Translations under genes and position numbers: made by a program
The notes under the pieces: generated by a model
Told to the model about the DNA's origin: nothing
The model's database searches: none
Seen by the model: only the letters and a program-made list of their open reading frames with translations
In this document: piece after piece, positions 52,158-62,638 of the stretch
Numbering within the stretch: the stretch's first letter is position 1
Layout of the letters: each line of letters starts with the position of its first letter
DNA from: Pseudonocardia acidicola
Lineage (GTDB): Bacteria > Actinomycetota > Actinomycetes > Mycobacteriales > Pseudonocardiaceae
Direction of reading: 5' to 3'
Length of the DNA stretch: 64,000 nt
Assembly (NCBI RefSeq): GCF_012911935.1
Contig: NZ_JAAXLA010000002.1
Span: forward strand, 1 to 64,000

Positions 52158-53441
52158 TCAGCCGGGGGTCGCGCCGCGGGCTGCCGCCCAGCGGCCCAGC
52201 AGGGTGCACAGCAGCCAGCCCGCCACCAGTGCGATCGCGGTGACGAGCACCGACGCCAACGGCAGCAGCACCGCGAGCCCGATGCACAGCAGCAACCCGA
52301 GCACCGAGGTCCAGGCCGGCCACCGGCGGAGCACCGTGGGCAGCCGCAACGCCGCGAGGTTGACCACCGCGTAGTGGACGAGCACCGAGCACGCGGACAG
52401 CGCGATCGCGGCCGCCGGGCCGGCCAGCACCGCGACCACGATCGCGAGCACCCCGCCGACCAGGTCGGCACGCCACGGCGTGCCCTTCGGGCCGATCGCC
52501 GCCAGCACGTGCGGCAACTCGTGGCGCCGCGCCATCGCCAGCCCGGTCCGGCCGGCCCCTGCCAGCGCCGACAGCAGCGCCGACCCGGCCGCCACCGCCG
52601 CTCCGACCCGCACCAGCACGCCGAGGGCCGGCGCCTGCCCGGTGTCGACGAGTGCGACCAGCGGGGACCGCTCGGTGACCAACCGGTCGGTGCCGAGCCC
52701 GACCAGCAGCGCCCCGGCGACCGCGAGGTAGACGACCAGGGTGATGCCCAGCGCGATCATGACCGCCCGGCGCAGAGTCCGCGCCGGGTCGCGCACGTCC
52801 CGGCCGAGCGTGGCGATGCGGGCGTAGCCGGCGAACGCGAAGAAGACCAGCCCGGCCGCGGTGAACACCCCCAGCGCGCCCGGCATCGGCTCGTTCGCCA
52901 TCACCGGCTCCGTGCTCGCCGAGGCCGACCAGGAGTTCGCCCCCCCGGGGCCGAACAGCCCGACGACGACCACCACCAGGAGCACCGCGAGCGTGCCGCC
53001 GGCCAGCAACCACGCCGACCGCACGGTCTGGCGCACCCCGGCGATGTTCAGCGCCGTGACGACGACGATCACGACGGTCGCGGTGACCACCGGATGTGCC
53101 GGCAGCACGTAGCTGCCGAACACCCCGGCGGCCGCCGCGGCGGACGCGATCTTCCCGACGAGGAACGCGACGCCGGCGAGTCGTCCGGCCGCCGGCGAGA
53201 GCCGTTCCCGGGCGTAGCCGTACCCGCCACCGCTCGCCGGGTGGGCCACGGCGAGATCGGCCGTCGACGCGGCGTTGCACAACGCGACGACCCCGGCCAG
53301 GACGACCGCGGCCGGCAGCCAGGGCCCGGCCGCCGCGGCAGCCGGGGAGAACACCGCGAACACCCCGGCGCCGAGCATGGCCGCGAGGCCGAGAGCGACC
53401 GCGTCGGCGGTCCCCAGGCGTCCGGACAGGGGCGGGGGCAC
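52158..53441 (-). CDS. APC-superfamily amino-acid permease
   Basis: About 427 residues, roughly twelve hydrophobic helices. The first is [19 protein letters not shown], containing the G-x-G-like unwound substrate segment of APC transporters; [17 protein letters not shown] and [19 protein letters not shown] are also typical. The fold suggests amino acid or amine uptake with H+ or Na+. The start is uncertain: GTG 53441 (GAGG upstream) or ATG 53519, 26 codons longer. It lies between gcvT and pepA, interrupting the core order, and is divergent from pepA. Confidence 0.85.
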   Translation of the reverse strand: MPPPLSGRLGTADAVALGLAAMLGAGVFAVFSPAAAAAGPWLPAAVVLAGVVALCNAASTADLAVAHPASGGGYGYARERLSPAAGRLAGVAFLVGKIASAAAAAGVFGSYVLPAHPVVTATVVIVVVTALNIAGVRQTVRSAWLLAGGTLAVLLVVVVVGLFGPGGANSWSASASTEPVMANEPMPGALGVFTAAGLVFFAFAGYARIATLGRDVRDPARTLRRAVMIALGITLVVYLAVAGALLVGLGTDRLVTERSPLVALVDTGQAPALGVLVRVGAAVAAGSALLSALAGAGRTGLAMARRHELPHVLAAIGPKGTPWRADLVGGVLAIVVAVLAGPAAAIALSACSVLVHYAVVNLAALRLPTVLRRWPAWTSVLGLLLCIGLAVLLPLASVLVTAIALVAGWLLCTLLGRWAAARGATPG

Positions 53442-53521
53442 GACGCCCAGCCTCGCATCCGGGGCTGCCTGAAAGGGGGGCCCGCCGGTGTCATTAGCAT
53501 TTCGAAGCGGTCTCGTCATCA

Positions 53522-53539
53522 CTGCACACCGCTGTGCAG
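53522..53539. promoter_or_regulatory. Inverted repeat CTGCACA-CCGC-TGTGCAG
   Basis: Perfect 7-bp arms, 29 nt before the pepA start and just upstream of the permease start region. This is an operator candidate for either divergent gene. Confidence 0.45.
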
Positions 53540-53568
53540 CCGTCTGAACCCGTCTTCCGAGGAGCCCC

Positions 53569-55077
53569 GTGTCCACCGAGCTGCGCATCCGGAACGAATC
53601 GGCCGCGACCGCGGAGGCCGATGCGGTCGTCGTGGGTCTGATCCCGGCGGGATCGGACGGGAACGGGCCGACGCTCGCCCCCGGCGCCGAGGAGGTGGAC
53701 GCGGCGTTCGGCGGCAAGCTGGCCGAGGAGTTCGCGCTGGCCGGGGCCTCGGGCAAGGCCGACGAGGTCGTGCGGCTGCCGAGCCGGGGCGCGGTCGCCG
53801 CACCGGTCGTGGTGGGCGTCGGGCTGGGCAAGCCCGACGCCGACGGGAAGCCCGAGCCGGAGCAGGTGCGCCGGGCCTCCGGTGCGGCCGCCCGGGCGCT
53901 GGCCGGCACCGGCACCGCGGTCAGCACGCTCGGCCGCATCGACCTGCCCGCGGCGGCCGAGGGTTCTTCGCTGGGGGCCTACACGTTCACCGCCTACAAG
54001 GGCTCGAACGGCAACGGCTCGGGCGCCAAGAACCCGGTCGAGCGGGTGGACCTGCTGACCACTGCGGACGACGGCGAGGAGACGCTGCGCCGCTGCGCGG
54101 CCGTCGCCGACGCCGTGCGCACCGCCCGCGACCTGATCAACACCCCGCCCAACGACCTCTACCCCGAGACGTTCGCCGCCCGGGCCCGCGAGCTCGGCGA
54201 GGCGGCCGGCCTCGAGGTCGAGGTGCTCGACGACGCCGCGCTGGCCGAGGGCGGCTACGGCGGCGTGCTCGGCGTGGGCAGCGGGTCCTCCCGCAAGCCG
54301 CGGCTGGTCCGGCTGCGCTGGTCCGGCGGCGATGCGCCGCGGGCGAAGGTGGCGCTGGTCGGCAAGGGCATCACGTTCGACACCGGCGGGATCTCGATCA
54401 AGCCGGCGGCGAACATGGACCACATGACCTCGGATATGTCCGGGGCCGCCGCGGTGATCGCGACGACGGTGTTGGCCGCGCAGCTGGGCCTGCCGGTCGC
54501 GGTGACCGCGACGGTGCCGATGGCCGAGAACATGCCCTCGGACACCGCCTATCGCCCGGGTGACGTGCTGCGCATGTACGGCGGCAAGACCGTCGAGGTG
54601 CTCAACACCGACGCCGAGGGCCGGCTGATCCTGGCCGACGCGATCGTCCGCGCGGGCGAGGACGACCCCGACTACCTCATCGAGACCTCCACCCTGACGG
54701 GCGCACAGATGGTCGCGCTGGGCACCCGCACCGCCGGGATCATGGGCAGCGACGAGTTCCGGGACCGGGTCGCGCGCCACGCGCAGGCGACCGGCGAGGG
54801 CGGCTGGCCGATGCCGCTGCCCGACCACCTGCGACCCGACCTGGACTCGCGGATCGCCGACATCGCCAACGTCACCGGCCACCGCTTCGGCGGCATGCTG
54901 GCGGCCGGGGTCTTCCTGCGCGAGTTCGTTCCGGAGAACCTGCCCTGGGCGCACATCGATGTGGCCGGTCCGGCGTTCAACAGCGGCGGGCCGTGGGGCT
55001 ACACCGGCAAGGGCGGCACCGGCGTGCCGGTACGCACCATCTTCGCGGTGCTCTCCGACATCGCCGAGAACGGCTGA
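53569..55077 (+). CDS. pepA: Leucyl aminopeptidase (M17)
   Basis: 502-residue zinc aminopeptidase removing N-terminal residues from peptides. The N-terminal macro-like domain (about 1-160) precedes the M17 catalytic domain. It has [18 protein letters not shown] (first Lys/Asp metal site), [26 protein letters not shown] and the signature [15 protein letters not shown] with the catalytic Arg. All metal-binding Asp/Glu/Lys are visible. GAGGAG precedes GTG 53569. The mycobacterial homologue Rv2213 (pepB) is syntenic. Confidence 0.95.
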   Translation: MSTELRIRNESAATAEADAVVVGLIPAGSDGNGPTLAPGAEEVDAAFGGKLAEEFALAGASGKADEVVRLPSRGAVAAPVVVGVGLGKPDADGKPEPEQVRRASGAAARALAGTGTAVSTLGRIDLPAAAEGSSLGAYTFTAYKGSNGNGSGAKNPVERVDLLTTADDGEETLRRCAAVADAVRTARDLINTPPNDLYPETFAARARELGEAAGLEVEVLDDAALAEGGYGGVLGVGSGSSRKPRLVRLRWSGGDAPRAKVALVGKGITFDTGGISIKPAANMDHMTSDMSGAAAVIATTVLAAQLGLPVAVTATVPMAENMPSDTAYRPGDVLRMYGGKTVEVLNTDAEGRLILADAIVRAGEDDPDYLIETSTLTGAQMVALGTRTAGIMGSDEFRDRVARHAQATGEGGWPMPLPDHLRPDLDSRIADIANVTGHRFGGMLAAGVFLREFVPENLPWAHIDVAGPAFNSGGPWGYTGKGGTGVPVRTIFAVLSDIAENG

Positions 55078-55098
55078 TCACGGTTCCGGGTCTACCTA

Positions 55099-55128
55099 CC
55101 GGGCAGTAACCAAGGGCATACTGCCCGG
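55099..55128. promoter_or_regulatory. Gapped 10-bp inverted repeat before the SDR gene
   Basis: CCGGGCAGTA (55099-55108) and TACTGCCCGG (55119-55128) are exact complements with 10 nt between, ending 1 nt before the ATG at 55130. This is a strong operator candidate; a TetR-type repressor is the usual class for such sites. No regulator is adjacent. Confidence 0.65.
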
Positions 55129-55129
55129 C

Positions 55130-55966
55130 ATGCCTCGCCGCTCCCACACCGTGCCCGCCCACGCTCCCCGCTCCGCCGTCGTCACCGGGGGTGGACGCGG
55201 GATCGGCGAGGCGATCGGGACCGAGCTCGTCCGGCGCGGCTACCGGGTGCTGGTGACCGACGTCGACGCCGCCGCGGCGGCCGCCACCGCCACCCGGATC
55301 GGGGCGGCGGCCGGGGTCGGCTACGACGTCACCGACGAGCACGCCGCCCACGACGTCGCGGCCCGCGCCCGCGAGCTGGCTCCGCTGGGCGCGTGGGTGA
55401 ACAACGCCGGCGTCGGCTTCGACGGGGCGCTGTCCGAGCTGTCGTCCGAGCACGTCCGGGCGCTGGTCGAGGTCAACCTGATGGGCGTCGTGTGGGGCTG
55501 CCGCGCCGCGGTCGCCGCGTTCCGCGAGCAGACCGCCGCGGGGACGCCCGGCGGGGACATCGGCATCACCGCGTCGCTGAGCGCGCTGGGCCCGGTCCCG
55601 GGGCTGTCGCTCTACGCCGCGACCAAGGCCGCGGTGTTGTCGCTCGCCGCCGCGCAGGCCTGCGAGTTGCGCGCCGAGCGGATCGGGGTGCACGCGATCT
55701 GCCCCGACGGGGTGAACACCGAGCTGCTGCGGTCGATGGCCGACGACGGCCAGGCCAAGGCCCTGGTGCGCAGCGGCGTGCTGGTCACGCCCGCGCAGGT
55801 CGCCCGGGCCCTGGCCGACATGTTCGGCACCCGCCGCGTGTACCGGACGCTGCCCGGATGGCGTGGGGCGCTGATGCGCTCGACCGCGCTGGCACCCGGC
55901 CCGATGCTGCGGCTCGAGCCGGTCATGCGGGCGATCGGCCGCCGCCGGGCCCGCACGCTGCACTGA
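55130..55966 (+). CDS. SDR-family NAD(P)-dependent oxidoreductase
   Basis: 278-residue classical short-chain dehydrogenase: AVVTGGGRGIGEAIG (cofactor), VNNAGVGFDG and the catalytic YAATKAAVL (Tyr/Lys). The Ser of the triad lies in ITASLSALGP. The C-terminal RTLPGWRGALMRS is extended as in mycobacterial EphD-type proteins (Rv2214c), where an SDR domain is fused to a hydrolase; here only the SDR part exists at the syntenic place. Substrate unknown. Possibly repressed through the inverted repeat next to its start. Confidence 0.92.
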   Translation: MPRRSHTVPAHAPRSAVVTGGGRGIGEAIGTELVRRGYRVLVTDVDAAAAAATATRIGAAAGVGYDVTDEHAAHDVAARARELAPLGAWVNNAGVGFDGALSELSSEHVRALVEVNLMGVVWGCRAAVAAFREQTAAGTPGGDIGITASLSALGPVPGLSLYAATKAAVLSLAAAQACELRAERIGVHAICPDGVNTELLRSMADDGQAKALVRSGVLVTPAQVARALADMFGTRRVYRTLPGWRGALMRSTALAPGPMLRLEPVMRAIGRRRARTLH

Positions 55967-55987
55967 CCGCACCCCGGTCGTGTGCCG

Positions 55988-56335
55988 TCAGGCGCCCAGG
56001 TCACGGCGGCGCTCCCGCTCGCGCAGCACCTTCTGCCGGGCGTCGTGGTCGCGCATGCGCTGGGGGTAGCCGACGAGTTGCACGTCGTAGACCGGGATCT
56101 TCAGCGACCGGGCCAGCTTCTTCGCGCGGTCCGGACCGGACACCCGCCGGCGCGTCCACTCGCCGTCCTTGGCCACGAGCACCATCGTCGTGTCGGTCAC
56201 GGTGGTACGCGGTTCCACAAAGGCCTCGACGCCCTCTCGGGCCGTCGCCCACGACCGCAGGTGTTCCTCGTCACCGCCGCCGACCCGGCGCAACCTGCCC
56301 GGTCCGTCCCCCCGGAACCTGCCGAACAGGCCCAT
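55988..56335 (-). CDS. Conserved hypothetical protein, oxidoreductase-associated
   Basis: 115 residues starting MGLFGRFRGDGPGRLRRVGG and containing REGVEAFVEPRTTVTDTTMV, VLVAKDGEWTRRRVSGPD and a basic C-terminal helix RQKVLRERERRRDLGA. It is common in actinobacteria next to lpdA as I recall; no function known. GGGAGGTGG precedes the ATG 56335. Divergent from lpdA. Confidence 0.82.
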   Translation of the reverse strand: MGLFGRFRGDGPGRLRRVGGGDEEHLRSWATAREGVEAFVEPRTTVTDTTMVLVAKDGEWTRRRVSGPDRAKKLARSLKIPVYDVQLVGYPQRMRDHDARQKVLRERERRRDLGA

Positions 56336-56510
56336 CGCGCCACCTCCCGTCCGGTGCCGCTGGTCACGGCACGCCCGTCGATGGTTCCAACGTCGCGGGC
56401 GTCCGTTTTTCTCCCGATCGGCCCAGCCCGACGCCGAACCGCGCAGGGTGACAAGATGGGCGCCGCGACTTGCTCGACGTCGCCCAGCGAGCAGAAGAAG
56501 GAGTCCTGAC

Positions 56511-57893
56511 GTGCCCGAGCACAACGCCGACCTGGTGATCCTCGGTGGTGGGTCGGGGGGTTACGCCTGTGCCCTGCGGGCGGCCGAGCTGGGGATGTCC
56601 GTGGTCCTGGTGGAGAAGGACAAGCTCGGCGGGACGTGCCTGCACCGCGGCTGCATCCCGACCAAGGCCCTGCTGCACGCCGCGGAGGTGGCCGACGCCG
56701 CCCGCGAGGGCGACCAGATCGGGGTCAAGAGCTCGGTCGCGGGCATCGACATGGCCGGGGTCAACGCCTACAAGGACGGCGTCGTCGGCAAGCTCTACAA
56801 GGGACTGCAGGGGCTGGTGACGTCCCGCAAGATCGAGCTGGTGAACGGCGCGGGGACCTTCGTGGCGCCGAATGCGGTCGAGGTCGACGGCGAGCGCTAC
56901 GTCGGCGCGAACGTGGTGCTGGCCACCGGCTCCTACGCCCGCAGCCTGCCCGACCTGGAGATCGGCGGCCGGATCATCACCTCCGACCAGGCGCTGACCC
57001 TCGACGAGGTCCCGGACCGGGTCGTGGTGCTCGGCGGCGGCGTGATCGGCGTCGAGTTCGCGTCGGTGTGGAAGTCCTTCGGCGCCGAGGTCACCGTGGT
57101 CGAGGCGCTGCCCCGGCTGGTGCCGAACGAGGACGAGTTCGCGTCCAAGCAGCTCGAGCGCGCCTTCCGCCGCCGCAAGATCGGATTCAAGACCGGGGTG
57201 AAGTTCACCGGGGCCAAGCAGACCGACAACGGTGTGACCGTGTCGCTGGAGACCGGCGAGGACATCGAGGCCGACCTGCTGCTCGTCGCCGTCGGCCGCG
57301 GCCCGAACACCGCCGGCCACGGCTACGACGAGGCCGGCGTCACCATGGAACGCGGCTTCGTGATCACCGACGAGCGGCTGCGCACCAACCTGCCCGGTGT
57401 CTACGCCGTCGGTGACATCGTGCCCGGCCTGCAGCTCGCCCACCGTGGTTTCGCCCAGGGCATCTTCGTCGCCGAGGACATCGCCGGACTGAACCCGCCG
57501 GTCATCGACGAGGCCGGCATCCCCCGGGTCACCTACTGCGAGCCCGAGGTCGCCTCGGTCGGGCTGACCGAGACCCAGGCCCGCGAGCGGCACGGCGAGA
57601 TCCAGACCCTGACCTACGACCTGGGCGGCAACGGCAAGTCCCAGATCCTGCGCACCTCCGGCGCGATCAAGCTGATCAAGGCCGGTGCCCCGGGGACAGA
57701 GGGTCCGGTGGTGGGCATTCACATGGTCGGCGCCCGGGTGGGCGAGCTCATCGGCGAAGCCCAGCTGGTCTACAACTGGGATGCACAAGCCGAGGACGTC
57801 GCCGCCCTCATCCACGCCCACCCGACCCAGAACGAGGCCTTCGGCGAGGCACACCTCGCGTTGGCCGGCAAACCGCTGCACACCCACGGTTGA
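56511..57893 (+). CDS. lpdA: Dihydrolipoyl dehydrogenase (E3)
   Basis: 460-residue FAD/NAD disulfide oxidoreductase that reoxidises lipoyl groups of pyruvate or 2-oxoglutarate dehydrogenase and glycine cleavage. The N-terminal GGGSGGYACALRAAELG FAD loop, redox Cys43/Cys48 in GTCLHRGCIPTK, NAD motif GGGVIGVEFASVW and C-terminal HAHPTQNEAF with the active-site His-Glu pair are intact. GAAGGAG precedes the GTG. It lies 59 nt before sucB, so E3 and E2 are co-expressed. Confidence 0.96.
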   Translation: MPEHNADLVILGGGSGGYACALRAAELGMSVVLVEKDKLGGTCLHRGCIPTKALLHAAEVADAAREGDQIGVKSSVAGIDMAGVNAYKDGVVGKLYKGLQGLVTSRKIELVNGAGTFVAPNAVEVDGERYVGANVVLATGSYARSLPDLEIGGRIITSDQALTLDEVPDRVVVLGGGVIGVEFASVWKSFGAEVTVVEALPRLVPNEDEFASKQLERAFRRRKIGFKTGVKFTGAKQTDNGVTVSLETGEDIEADLLLVAVGRGPNTAGHGYDEAGVTMERGFVITDERLRTNLPGVYAVGDIVPGLQLAHRGFAQGIFVAEDIAGLNPPVIDEAGIPRVTYCEPEVASVGLTETQARERHGEIQTLTYDLGGNGKSQILRTSGAIKLIKAGAPGTEGPVVGIHMVGARVGELIGEAQLVYNWDAQAEDVAALIHAHPTQNEAFGEAHLALAGKPLHTHG

Positions 57894-57952
57894 CGGCCGG
57901 CCGACCGCCGCCTGAACCTGGCTCACCGTAGAAAGAGGAGCTCCGACCCGTC

Positions 57953-59737
57953 ATGGCCTTCTCCGTCCAGATGCCCGCGCTCGGTGAGAGCGTCACCGAG
58001 GGAACCGTCACCCGCTGGCTCAAGCAGGAGGGTGACAGGGTCGAGGTCGACGAGCCGCTGCTCGAGGTCTCGACCGACAAGGTCGACACCGAGATCCCGT
58101 CCCCGGCCGCCGGTGTGCTGCAGCGCATCGTCGCCGGTGAGGACGAGACGGTCGAGGTCGGCGGCGAACTCGCGGTGATCGGCGAGGGTGACGAGGGCGC
58201 CGGTTCCGGCGGCGGGGGTGGCGCCGAGCCCGCGCAGGCCGAGGCCGAGCCCGCGCCCGCCGAGGAGCCCACCTCCCGGGCCGAGGAGCCGCAGGAGGCC
58301 CCGCGGGCCGAGGCCGCGCCGGCCGCCCCCTCGTCCTCGGGGGCCGGCACCCCGGTGACGATGCCGGAGCTCGGCGAGAGTGTCACCGAGGGCACCGTCA
58401 CCCGCTGGCTCAAGCAGGTCGGCGACACCGTCGCGGTCGACGAGCCGCTGCTCGAGGTGTCCACCGACAAGGTCGACACCGAGATCCCGTCGCCGGTCGC
58501 CGGCACCGTCCTGGAGATCACCGTCGCCGAGGACGAGACCGTCGAGGTCGGCGCGCAGCTCGCCGTCGTCGGTGACGCAGCCGCGGCGCCCGCCCCGGCT
58601 GCGGCGCCCAAGCCCGAGCCGAAGACGGAGCCCGCGCCCGTGGACCAGGCCCGGGAGCAGCCGGCCGCGAAGCAGGCCGAGCCCGCCGCGCCGGCTGCGG
58701 AGAAGGTCCGCGCCAACGGCAAGGCCGAAACCGCGCCGGAGCCGGCCACGGAGGCCGGGGGCGAGTCCCGTGGCGCCCCGTACGTGACCCCGCTGGTGCG
58801 CAAGCTCGCCGCCGAGCACGACATCGACCTCGACACGATCGAGGGCACCGGCGTCGGCGGCCGCATCCGCAAGCAGGACGTGCTGGCCGCGGCCGAGGCC
58901 GCGCAGCAGAAAACAGCCGCGCCGGCCGCCGAGCCGCAGCGGACCGCCCCGGCCGCGGCCGCGGCGCCGTCGAGGACCCCGGCGGCCCGGCCGACCGCAC
59001 CCGCCGACGGCCCGCAACCGGGCACCACGGTCAAGATGCCGCGGCTGCGGCAGGTGATCGCCCAGCGGATGACCGACTCCCTGCGGGTCTCCGCCCAGCT
59101 CACCACCGTGCAGGAGGTCGACGTCACCCGGGTGGCGAAGCTGCGGGCCCGGGCGAAGGCCGAGTTCGAGGCCCGCGAGGGCGTCAAGCTCACCTACCTG
59201 CCGTTCTTCGCGAAGGCGACCGTCGAGGCGCTCAAGGCGTTCCCGCAGCTCAACGCGTCGATCAACGACGAGACCAAGGAAGTGACCTACCACGGCGCCG
59301 TGCACCTGGCGATCGCGGTGGACACCCCCCGCGGGCTGCTCGTCCCGGTGATCCACAACGCCGACGAGCTGAACATCGCCGGCCTGGCCAGGCGGATCGC
59401 CGACCTGGCCGCCCGGACCCGGGCCAACAAGATCGCCCCCGACGAGCTGTCCGGTGGCACCTTCACGATCACCAACATCGGCAGCGCGGGCGCCCTGTTC
59501 GACACGCCGATCATCAACCAGCCGCAGGTCGGCATCCTCGGCACCGGCGCGATCACCAAGCAGCCCGTGGTGGTGCCGGGCCCGGACGGCGAGGACACCA
59601 TCGCGATCCGCTCGGTGTGCTTCCTGCCGCTGACCTACGACCACCGGCTCGTCGACGGCGCGGACGCCGGTCGCTTCGTGAGCGCGGTCAAGGCGCGCCT
59701 CGAGGAGGGCGCGTTCGAGTCCGAGCTCGGGATGTGA
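57953..59737 (+). CDS. sucB: Dihydrolipoamide acyltransferase (E2 of 2-oxoacid dehydrogenase)
   Basis: 594-residue E2 core. Two lipoyl domains carry [12 protein letters not shown] with lipoyl-Lys43 and Lys173. A Pro/Ala linker and the E3-binding domain [20 protein letters not shown] (about 275-310) follow. The catalytic domain ends with [13 protein letters not shown] (His564). In mycobacteria the equivalent gene is dlaT (Rv2215), the E2 of pyruvate dehydrogenase and peroxidase complex; sucB is the common automatic name. AGAGGAG precedes the ATG. LipB and LipA, which supply lipoate, follow downstream. Confidence 0.95.
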   Translation: MAFSVQMPALGESVTEGTVTRWLKQEGDRVEVDEPLLEVSTDKVDTEIPSPAAGVLQRIVAGEDETVEVGGELAVIGEGDEGAGSGGGGGAEPAQAEAEPAPAEEPTSRAEEPQEAPRAEAAPAAPSSSGAGTPVTMPELGESVTEGTVTRWLKQVGDTVAVDEPLLEVSTDKVDTEIPSPVAGTVLEITVAEDETVEVGAQLAVVGDAAAAPAPAAAPKPEPKTEPAPVDQAREQPAAKQAEPAAPAAEKVRANGKAETAPEPATEAGGESRGAPYVTPLVRKLAAEHDIDLDTIEGTGVGGRIRKQDVLAAAEAAQQKTAAPAAEPQRTAPAAAAAPSRTPAARPTAPADGPQPGTTVKMPRLRQVIAQRMTDSLRVSAQLTTVQEVDVTRVAKLRARAKAEFEAREGVKLTYLPFFAKATVEALKAFPQLNASINDETKEVTYHGAVHLAIAVDTPRGLLVPVIHNADELNIAGLARRIADLAARTRANKIAPDELSGGTFTITNIGSAGALFDTPIINQPQVGILGTGAITKQPVVVPGPDGEDTIAIRSVCFLPLTYDHRLVDGADAGRFVSAVKARLEEGAFESELGM

Positions 59738-59740
59738 CCC

Positions 59741-59784
59741 TCGTGCGCGGCGAGTGGTGCGCAGGCACCACTCGCCGCGCACGA
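59741..59784. terminator. Perfect 20-bp-arm hairpin after sucB, REP-like
   Basis: TCGTGCGCGGCGAGTGGTGC (59741-59760) is exactly complementary to 59765-59784, loop GCAG, starting 3 nt after the sucB stop. It is probably the sucB terminator. Its GTGCGCGG ends match the palindrome inside the dehydrogenase gene at 19739-19786, so it may also be a repeat family member. Confidence 0.75.
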
Positions 59785-59839
59785 ACGACTTCGCAGGCCC
59801 GGGTCGCGCACCCCGCCGGGGTCCGGAAGGATCTCGGGT

Positions 59840-60727
59840 GTGCGCGTCGTCGTCGCCGGATCGTCCGGCCTGATCGGAACCGCCCTGGTCGCCCAGCTCC
59901 GGGAGGCCGGGCATGACGTCCTGCGACTGGTCCGGCGCAGGCCGGCCGCGCCCGACGAGCGCGGCTGGGATCCCCCGGCCGGTGGCGTCGACGACGGCAC
60001 CTTCGACGGCGTCGACGCCGTCGTCAACCTCAACGGGGTCGGCATCGGCGACCGCCCGTGGAGCGGGTCGCGCAAGCAGCTGATCCGCGACAGCCGCAAC
60101 GTGCCCACCGAGGTGCTCGCCACAGCGGTCGCCGAGCACGGCGTCCCGGCCATGATCAGCGGCTCGGCCGTCGGGTACTACGGCGACACCGATGGGCGCG
60201 CGGTCGACGAGAGCGCCCCGTCGGGCACCGGATTCCTGGCCGAGGTCTGCCGCGACTGGGAGGCCGCCACCGGCCGGGCCCGCGACGCGGGGGCCCGCGT
60301 CGTGCTGCTGCGCACCGGGCTGGTGCTCTCCCGCGCCGGTGGCCTGCTCGGCCGGCTGCGGCCGCTGTTCAAGGGCTTCCTCGGCGGGCGTCTCGGTGAC
60401 GGCCGGCAGTACATGCCGTGGATCTCCCTGGACGACGAGGTCGGCGCGATCCGGTTCGCGATCGAGAACGACGCGCTGACCGGCCCGGTGAACCTGACCG
60501 GGCCGACCCCGGTGACCAACGCGGAGTTCACCTCGGCGCTCGCGTCCGCGCTGGGGCGCCCGACGGCGTTCCCGGTGCCGGCCTTCGCGATCCGCGCCGC
60601 GCTCGGCGAGATGGGCCAGGAACTGCTGCTCAACGGCCAGCGGGCGATACCGGCCAAGCTGCTCCACGCCGGCTTCCAGTTCCGCCACCAGGCCCTGGGC
60701 GAGGCGCTCGCGGCGGCCACCGAATGA
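59840..60727 (+). CDS. TIGR01777/DUF1731 NAD-dependent epimerase
   Basis: 295-residue extended SDR-like epimerase: [23 protein letters not shown] cofactor loop, [32 protein letters not shown] (Tyr in YYG) and the DUF1731 C-terminal domain with [21 protein letters not shown] and [11 protein letters not shown]. Syntenic with Rv2216. Substrate unknown. GTG start at 59840. Confidence 0.93.
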   Translation: MRVVVAGSSGLIGTALVAQLREAGHDVLRLVRRRPAAPDERGWDPPAGGVDDGTFDGVDAVVNLNGVGIGDRPWSGSRKQLIRDSRNVPTEVLATAVAEHGVPAMISGSAVGYYGDTDGRAVDESAPSGTGFLAEVCRDWEAATGRARDAGARVVLLRTGLVLSRAGGLLGRLRPLFKGFLGGRLGDGRQYMPWISLDDEVGAIRFAIENDALTGPVNLTGPTPVTNAEFTSALASALGRPTAFPVPAFAIRAALGEMGQELLLNGQRAIPAKLLHAGFQFRHQALGEALAAATE

Positions 60728-60741
60728 CCGGCGCCCCCTGA

Positions 60742-60785
60742 CCCGCGAGTCGGCGTTTTCGGGAGGGTGAGTCGGCGGATCCGGG
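60742..60785. repeat. Intergenic repeat, GAGTCGGCG type
   Basis: GCGAGTCGGCGTTTTCGGGA and GTGAGTCGGCGGATCCGGGA lie in tandem here in the epimerase-lipB gap, related to the GCGAGTCGGC hairpin at 52073-52119. Confidence 0.55.
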
Positions 60786-60850
60786 AGGCCGGCCCGGCGT
60801 GGCGAAGCGCTCCTCCCGCATCACCCGCAGCCGGGCGTAGCGTGGCCGTC

Positions 60851-61627
60851 ATGTCGAGTGCTGCGTCGAACTCCGGCCGTCCCACCACCCGCTCCTGCCG
60901 CCGCAGCACCGAGCCACTGCGCGTCGACGTCATCGACTCGATCGACTACCTCGCGGCGTGGGACCTGCAGCGCGAGCACGCGCAGGCCCGCCGCGACGGC
61001 ACCGGGCCGGACGTGCTGATGCTGCTGGAACACCCGTCGGTGTACACCGCGGGAAAGCGCACCCGGCCCGAGGACCGGCCGACCGACGGCTCCCCGGTCA
61101 TCGACGTCGACCGCGGCGGCCGGATCACCTGGCACGGGCCGGGTCAGATCGTCGGCTATCCGATCATCGCGCTGGATGAGCCGCTCGACGTCGTCGACTA
61201 CGTGCGCCGGCTCGAGGAGGCCCTGATCGCGGTGTGCGCCGGGCTGGGTGTGAGCGCCGCCGGGCGGGTCGAGGGACGCAGCGGCGTGTGGCTGCCGGCG
61301 GGCGGCGGGCGCCCGGAACGCAAGCTCGGCGCGATCGGGGTGCGGGTACAGGGCGGCGTCACGCTGCACGGCTTCGCCCTGAACTGCGACCCCGACCTCG
61401 CCGAGTTCGACCGGATCGTGCCCTGCGGCATCACCGACGCCGGGGTGAGTTCACTGTCGGTGGAGCTCGGGCGGCGGGTCACCGTGGCCGAGATGCGCGA
61501 CACGGTCGCCGCGGCGGTCATCGCCGCGCTCGACGGTGCGCTGCCGGTGACCGAGCACCCGGTGCCGAAGCAGGCCGCCCCGGACGTGGCGGGGCTCGAC
61601 CTGCAACTGCACCCGTCGCTGCACTGA
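60851..61627 (+). CDS. lipB: Lipoyl(octanoyl) transferase
   Basis: 258-residue LipB that moves octanoyl from acyl carrier protein to lipoyl-domain lysines. Landmarks are [36 protein letters not shown], the active-site Lys158 in [11 protein letters not shown] and Cys192 in [14 protein letters not shown]. The acyl-enzyme pair is complete. It precedes lipA after two inserted genes; the target E2 lies upstream. Start ATG 60851; further ATGs upstream are less likely. Confidence 0.95.
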   Translation: MSSAASNSGRPTTRSCRRSTEPLRVDVIDSIDYLAAWDLQREHAQARRDGTGPDVLMLLEHPSVYTAGKRTRPEDRPTDGSPVIDVDRGGRITWHGPGQIVGYPIIALDEPLDVVDYVRRLEEALIAVCAGLGVSAAGRVEGRSGVWLPAGGGRPERKLGAIGVRVQGGVTLHGFALNCDPDLAEFDRIVPCGITDAGVSSLSVELGRRVTVAEMRDTVAAAVIAALDGALPVTEHPVPKQAAPDVAGLDLQLHPSLH

Positions 61628-61640
61628 GGCGAGACCTCAG
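61624..61640. terminator. Short stem over two convergent stop codons
   Basis: CTGAGG (61624-61629) pairs with CCTCAG (61635-61640) across 5 nt; the lipB TGA and the next gene's stop lie within it, as at 27945-27962. Confidence 0.35.
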
Positions 61641-62572
61641 CGCAGCTGCGGGACGACCTCGGCGGCGATCAGCTCGATCTGGTCGATGTCGTTGAGGTCG
61701 AGAAGCTGGAGGTAGACCCGGGTCACGCCGGTGCGCTCGCGCCAGGTGCCGAGCCGGTCCACGACCTCCGCGGGCGTACCGGCCAGGCCGTTCTCCCGCA
61801 GGTCGTCGACCTCCCGGCCGATGGCCAGCGCGCGGTTGGCGACCTCGGTGTCGTCGCGCCCGACGCAGACGGTCTGCGCGACGGAGCGGATCAGCTGGGA
61901 CGGGTCCCGGCCGATCTTTTTGCAGGCCTGGTCGACCCGCTCGAACTGCGCGGCCACGGCGTCGACCGGCGAGAACGGGACGTTGAACTCGTCGGCGTAG
62001 TGGGCAGCGAGCTGCGGGGTGCGACGCTTGCCCTGACCACCGATGATCACCGGCGGGCGCGGCTGCTGCACCGGCTTGGGCAGCGCCGGCGAGTCGGCGA
62101 CGCGGTAGTACCGGCCGTCGAAGTCGAACCGGTCGCCCGGCAACGTCGCCCACAGCCCGGTGATGATCGCGAGCTGCTCGGAGAGCCGGTCGAAGCGCTC
62201 GGCCAGCGGCGGGAACGGGATCCCGTAGGCGGTGTGCTCGGCCTCGAACCAGCCGGTGCCCAGGCCCAGCTCGATGCGGCCGCCGGACATCTGGTCGACG
62301 TTCGCGACCGCGACCGCGAGCGGCCCGGGAAGCCGGAACGTGGCCGAGGTGACCAGGGTGCCGAGCCGGATCCGCCGGGTCTCGCGGGCCAGTGCGGCCA
62401 AGGTCACCCAGGCGTCGGTGGGGCCGGGCTCGCCGCTGGCGCTGCCCATGGCGAGGTAGTGGTCGGAGCGGAAGAACGCGTCGTAACCGGCGTCCTCGGT
62501 CGCACGGGCGACCCGGAGCAGGTCGTCGTAGAAGGCGCCCTGCTGGGGCTCGGTGAAGATCCGAAAGTCCAC
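61637..62572 (-). CDS. Luciferase-like F420-dependent oxidoreductase
   Basis: 311 residues, LLM TIM barrel with DFRIFTEPQQGAFYDDLLRV, AGYDAFFRSDHYLAMGSASG, RIRLGTLVTSATFRLPGPLA, LGLGTGWFEAEHTAYGIPFP and PPVIIGGQGKRRTPQLAA. This layout is the TIGR03560-like F420 group. GTG start at 62572. It sits between lipB and lipA in the opposite direction, an insertion relative to mycobacteria. Reaction unknown. Confidence 0.92.
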   Translation of the reverse strand: MDFRIFTEPQQGAFYDDLLRVARATEDAGYDAFFRSDHYLAMGSASGEPGPTDAWVTLAALARETRRIRLGTLVTSATFRLPGPLAVAVANVDQMSGGRIELGLGTGWFEAEHTAYGIPFPPLAERFDRLSEQLAIITGLWATLPGDRFDFDGRYYRVADSPALPKPVQQPRPPVIIGGQGKRRTPQLAAHYADEFNVPFSPVDAVAAQFERVDQACKKIGRDPSQLIRSVAQTVCVGRDDTEVANRALAIGREVDDLRENGLAGTPAEVVDRLGTWRERTGVTRVYLQLLDLNDIDQIELIAAEVVPQLR

Positions 62573-62638
62573 GGCTGCCAAGGCTAGCCCCGGTGATCGG
62601 TTGGCGCCGCCGCGGCGCAACGGGTAAGACCGACGCTC

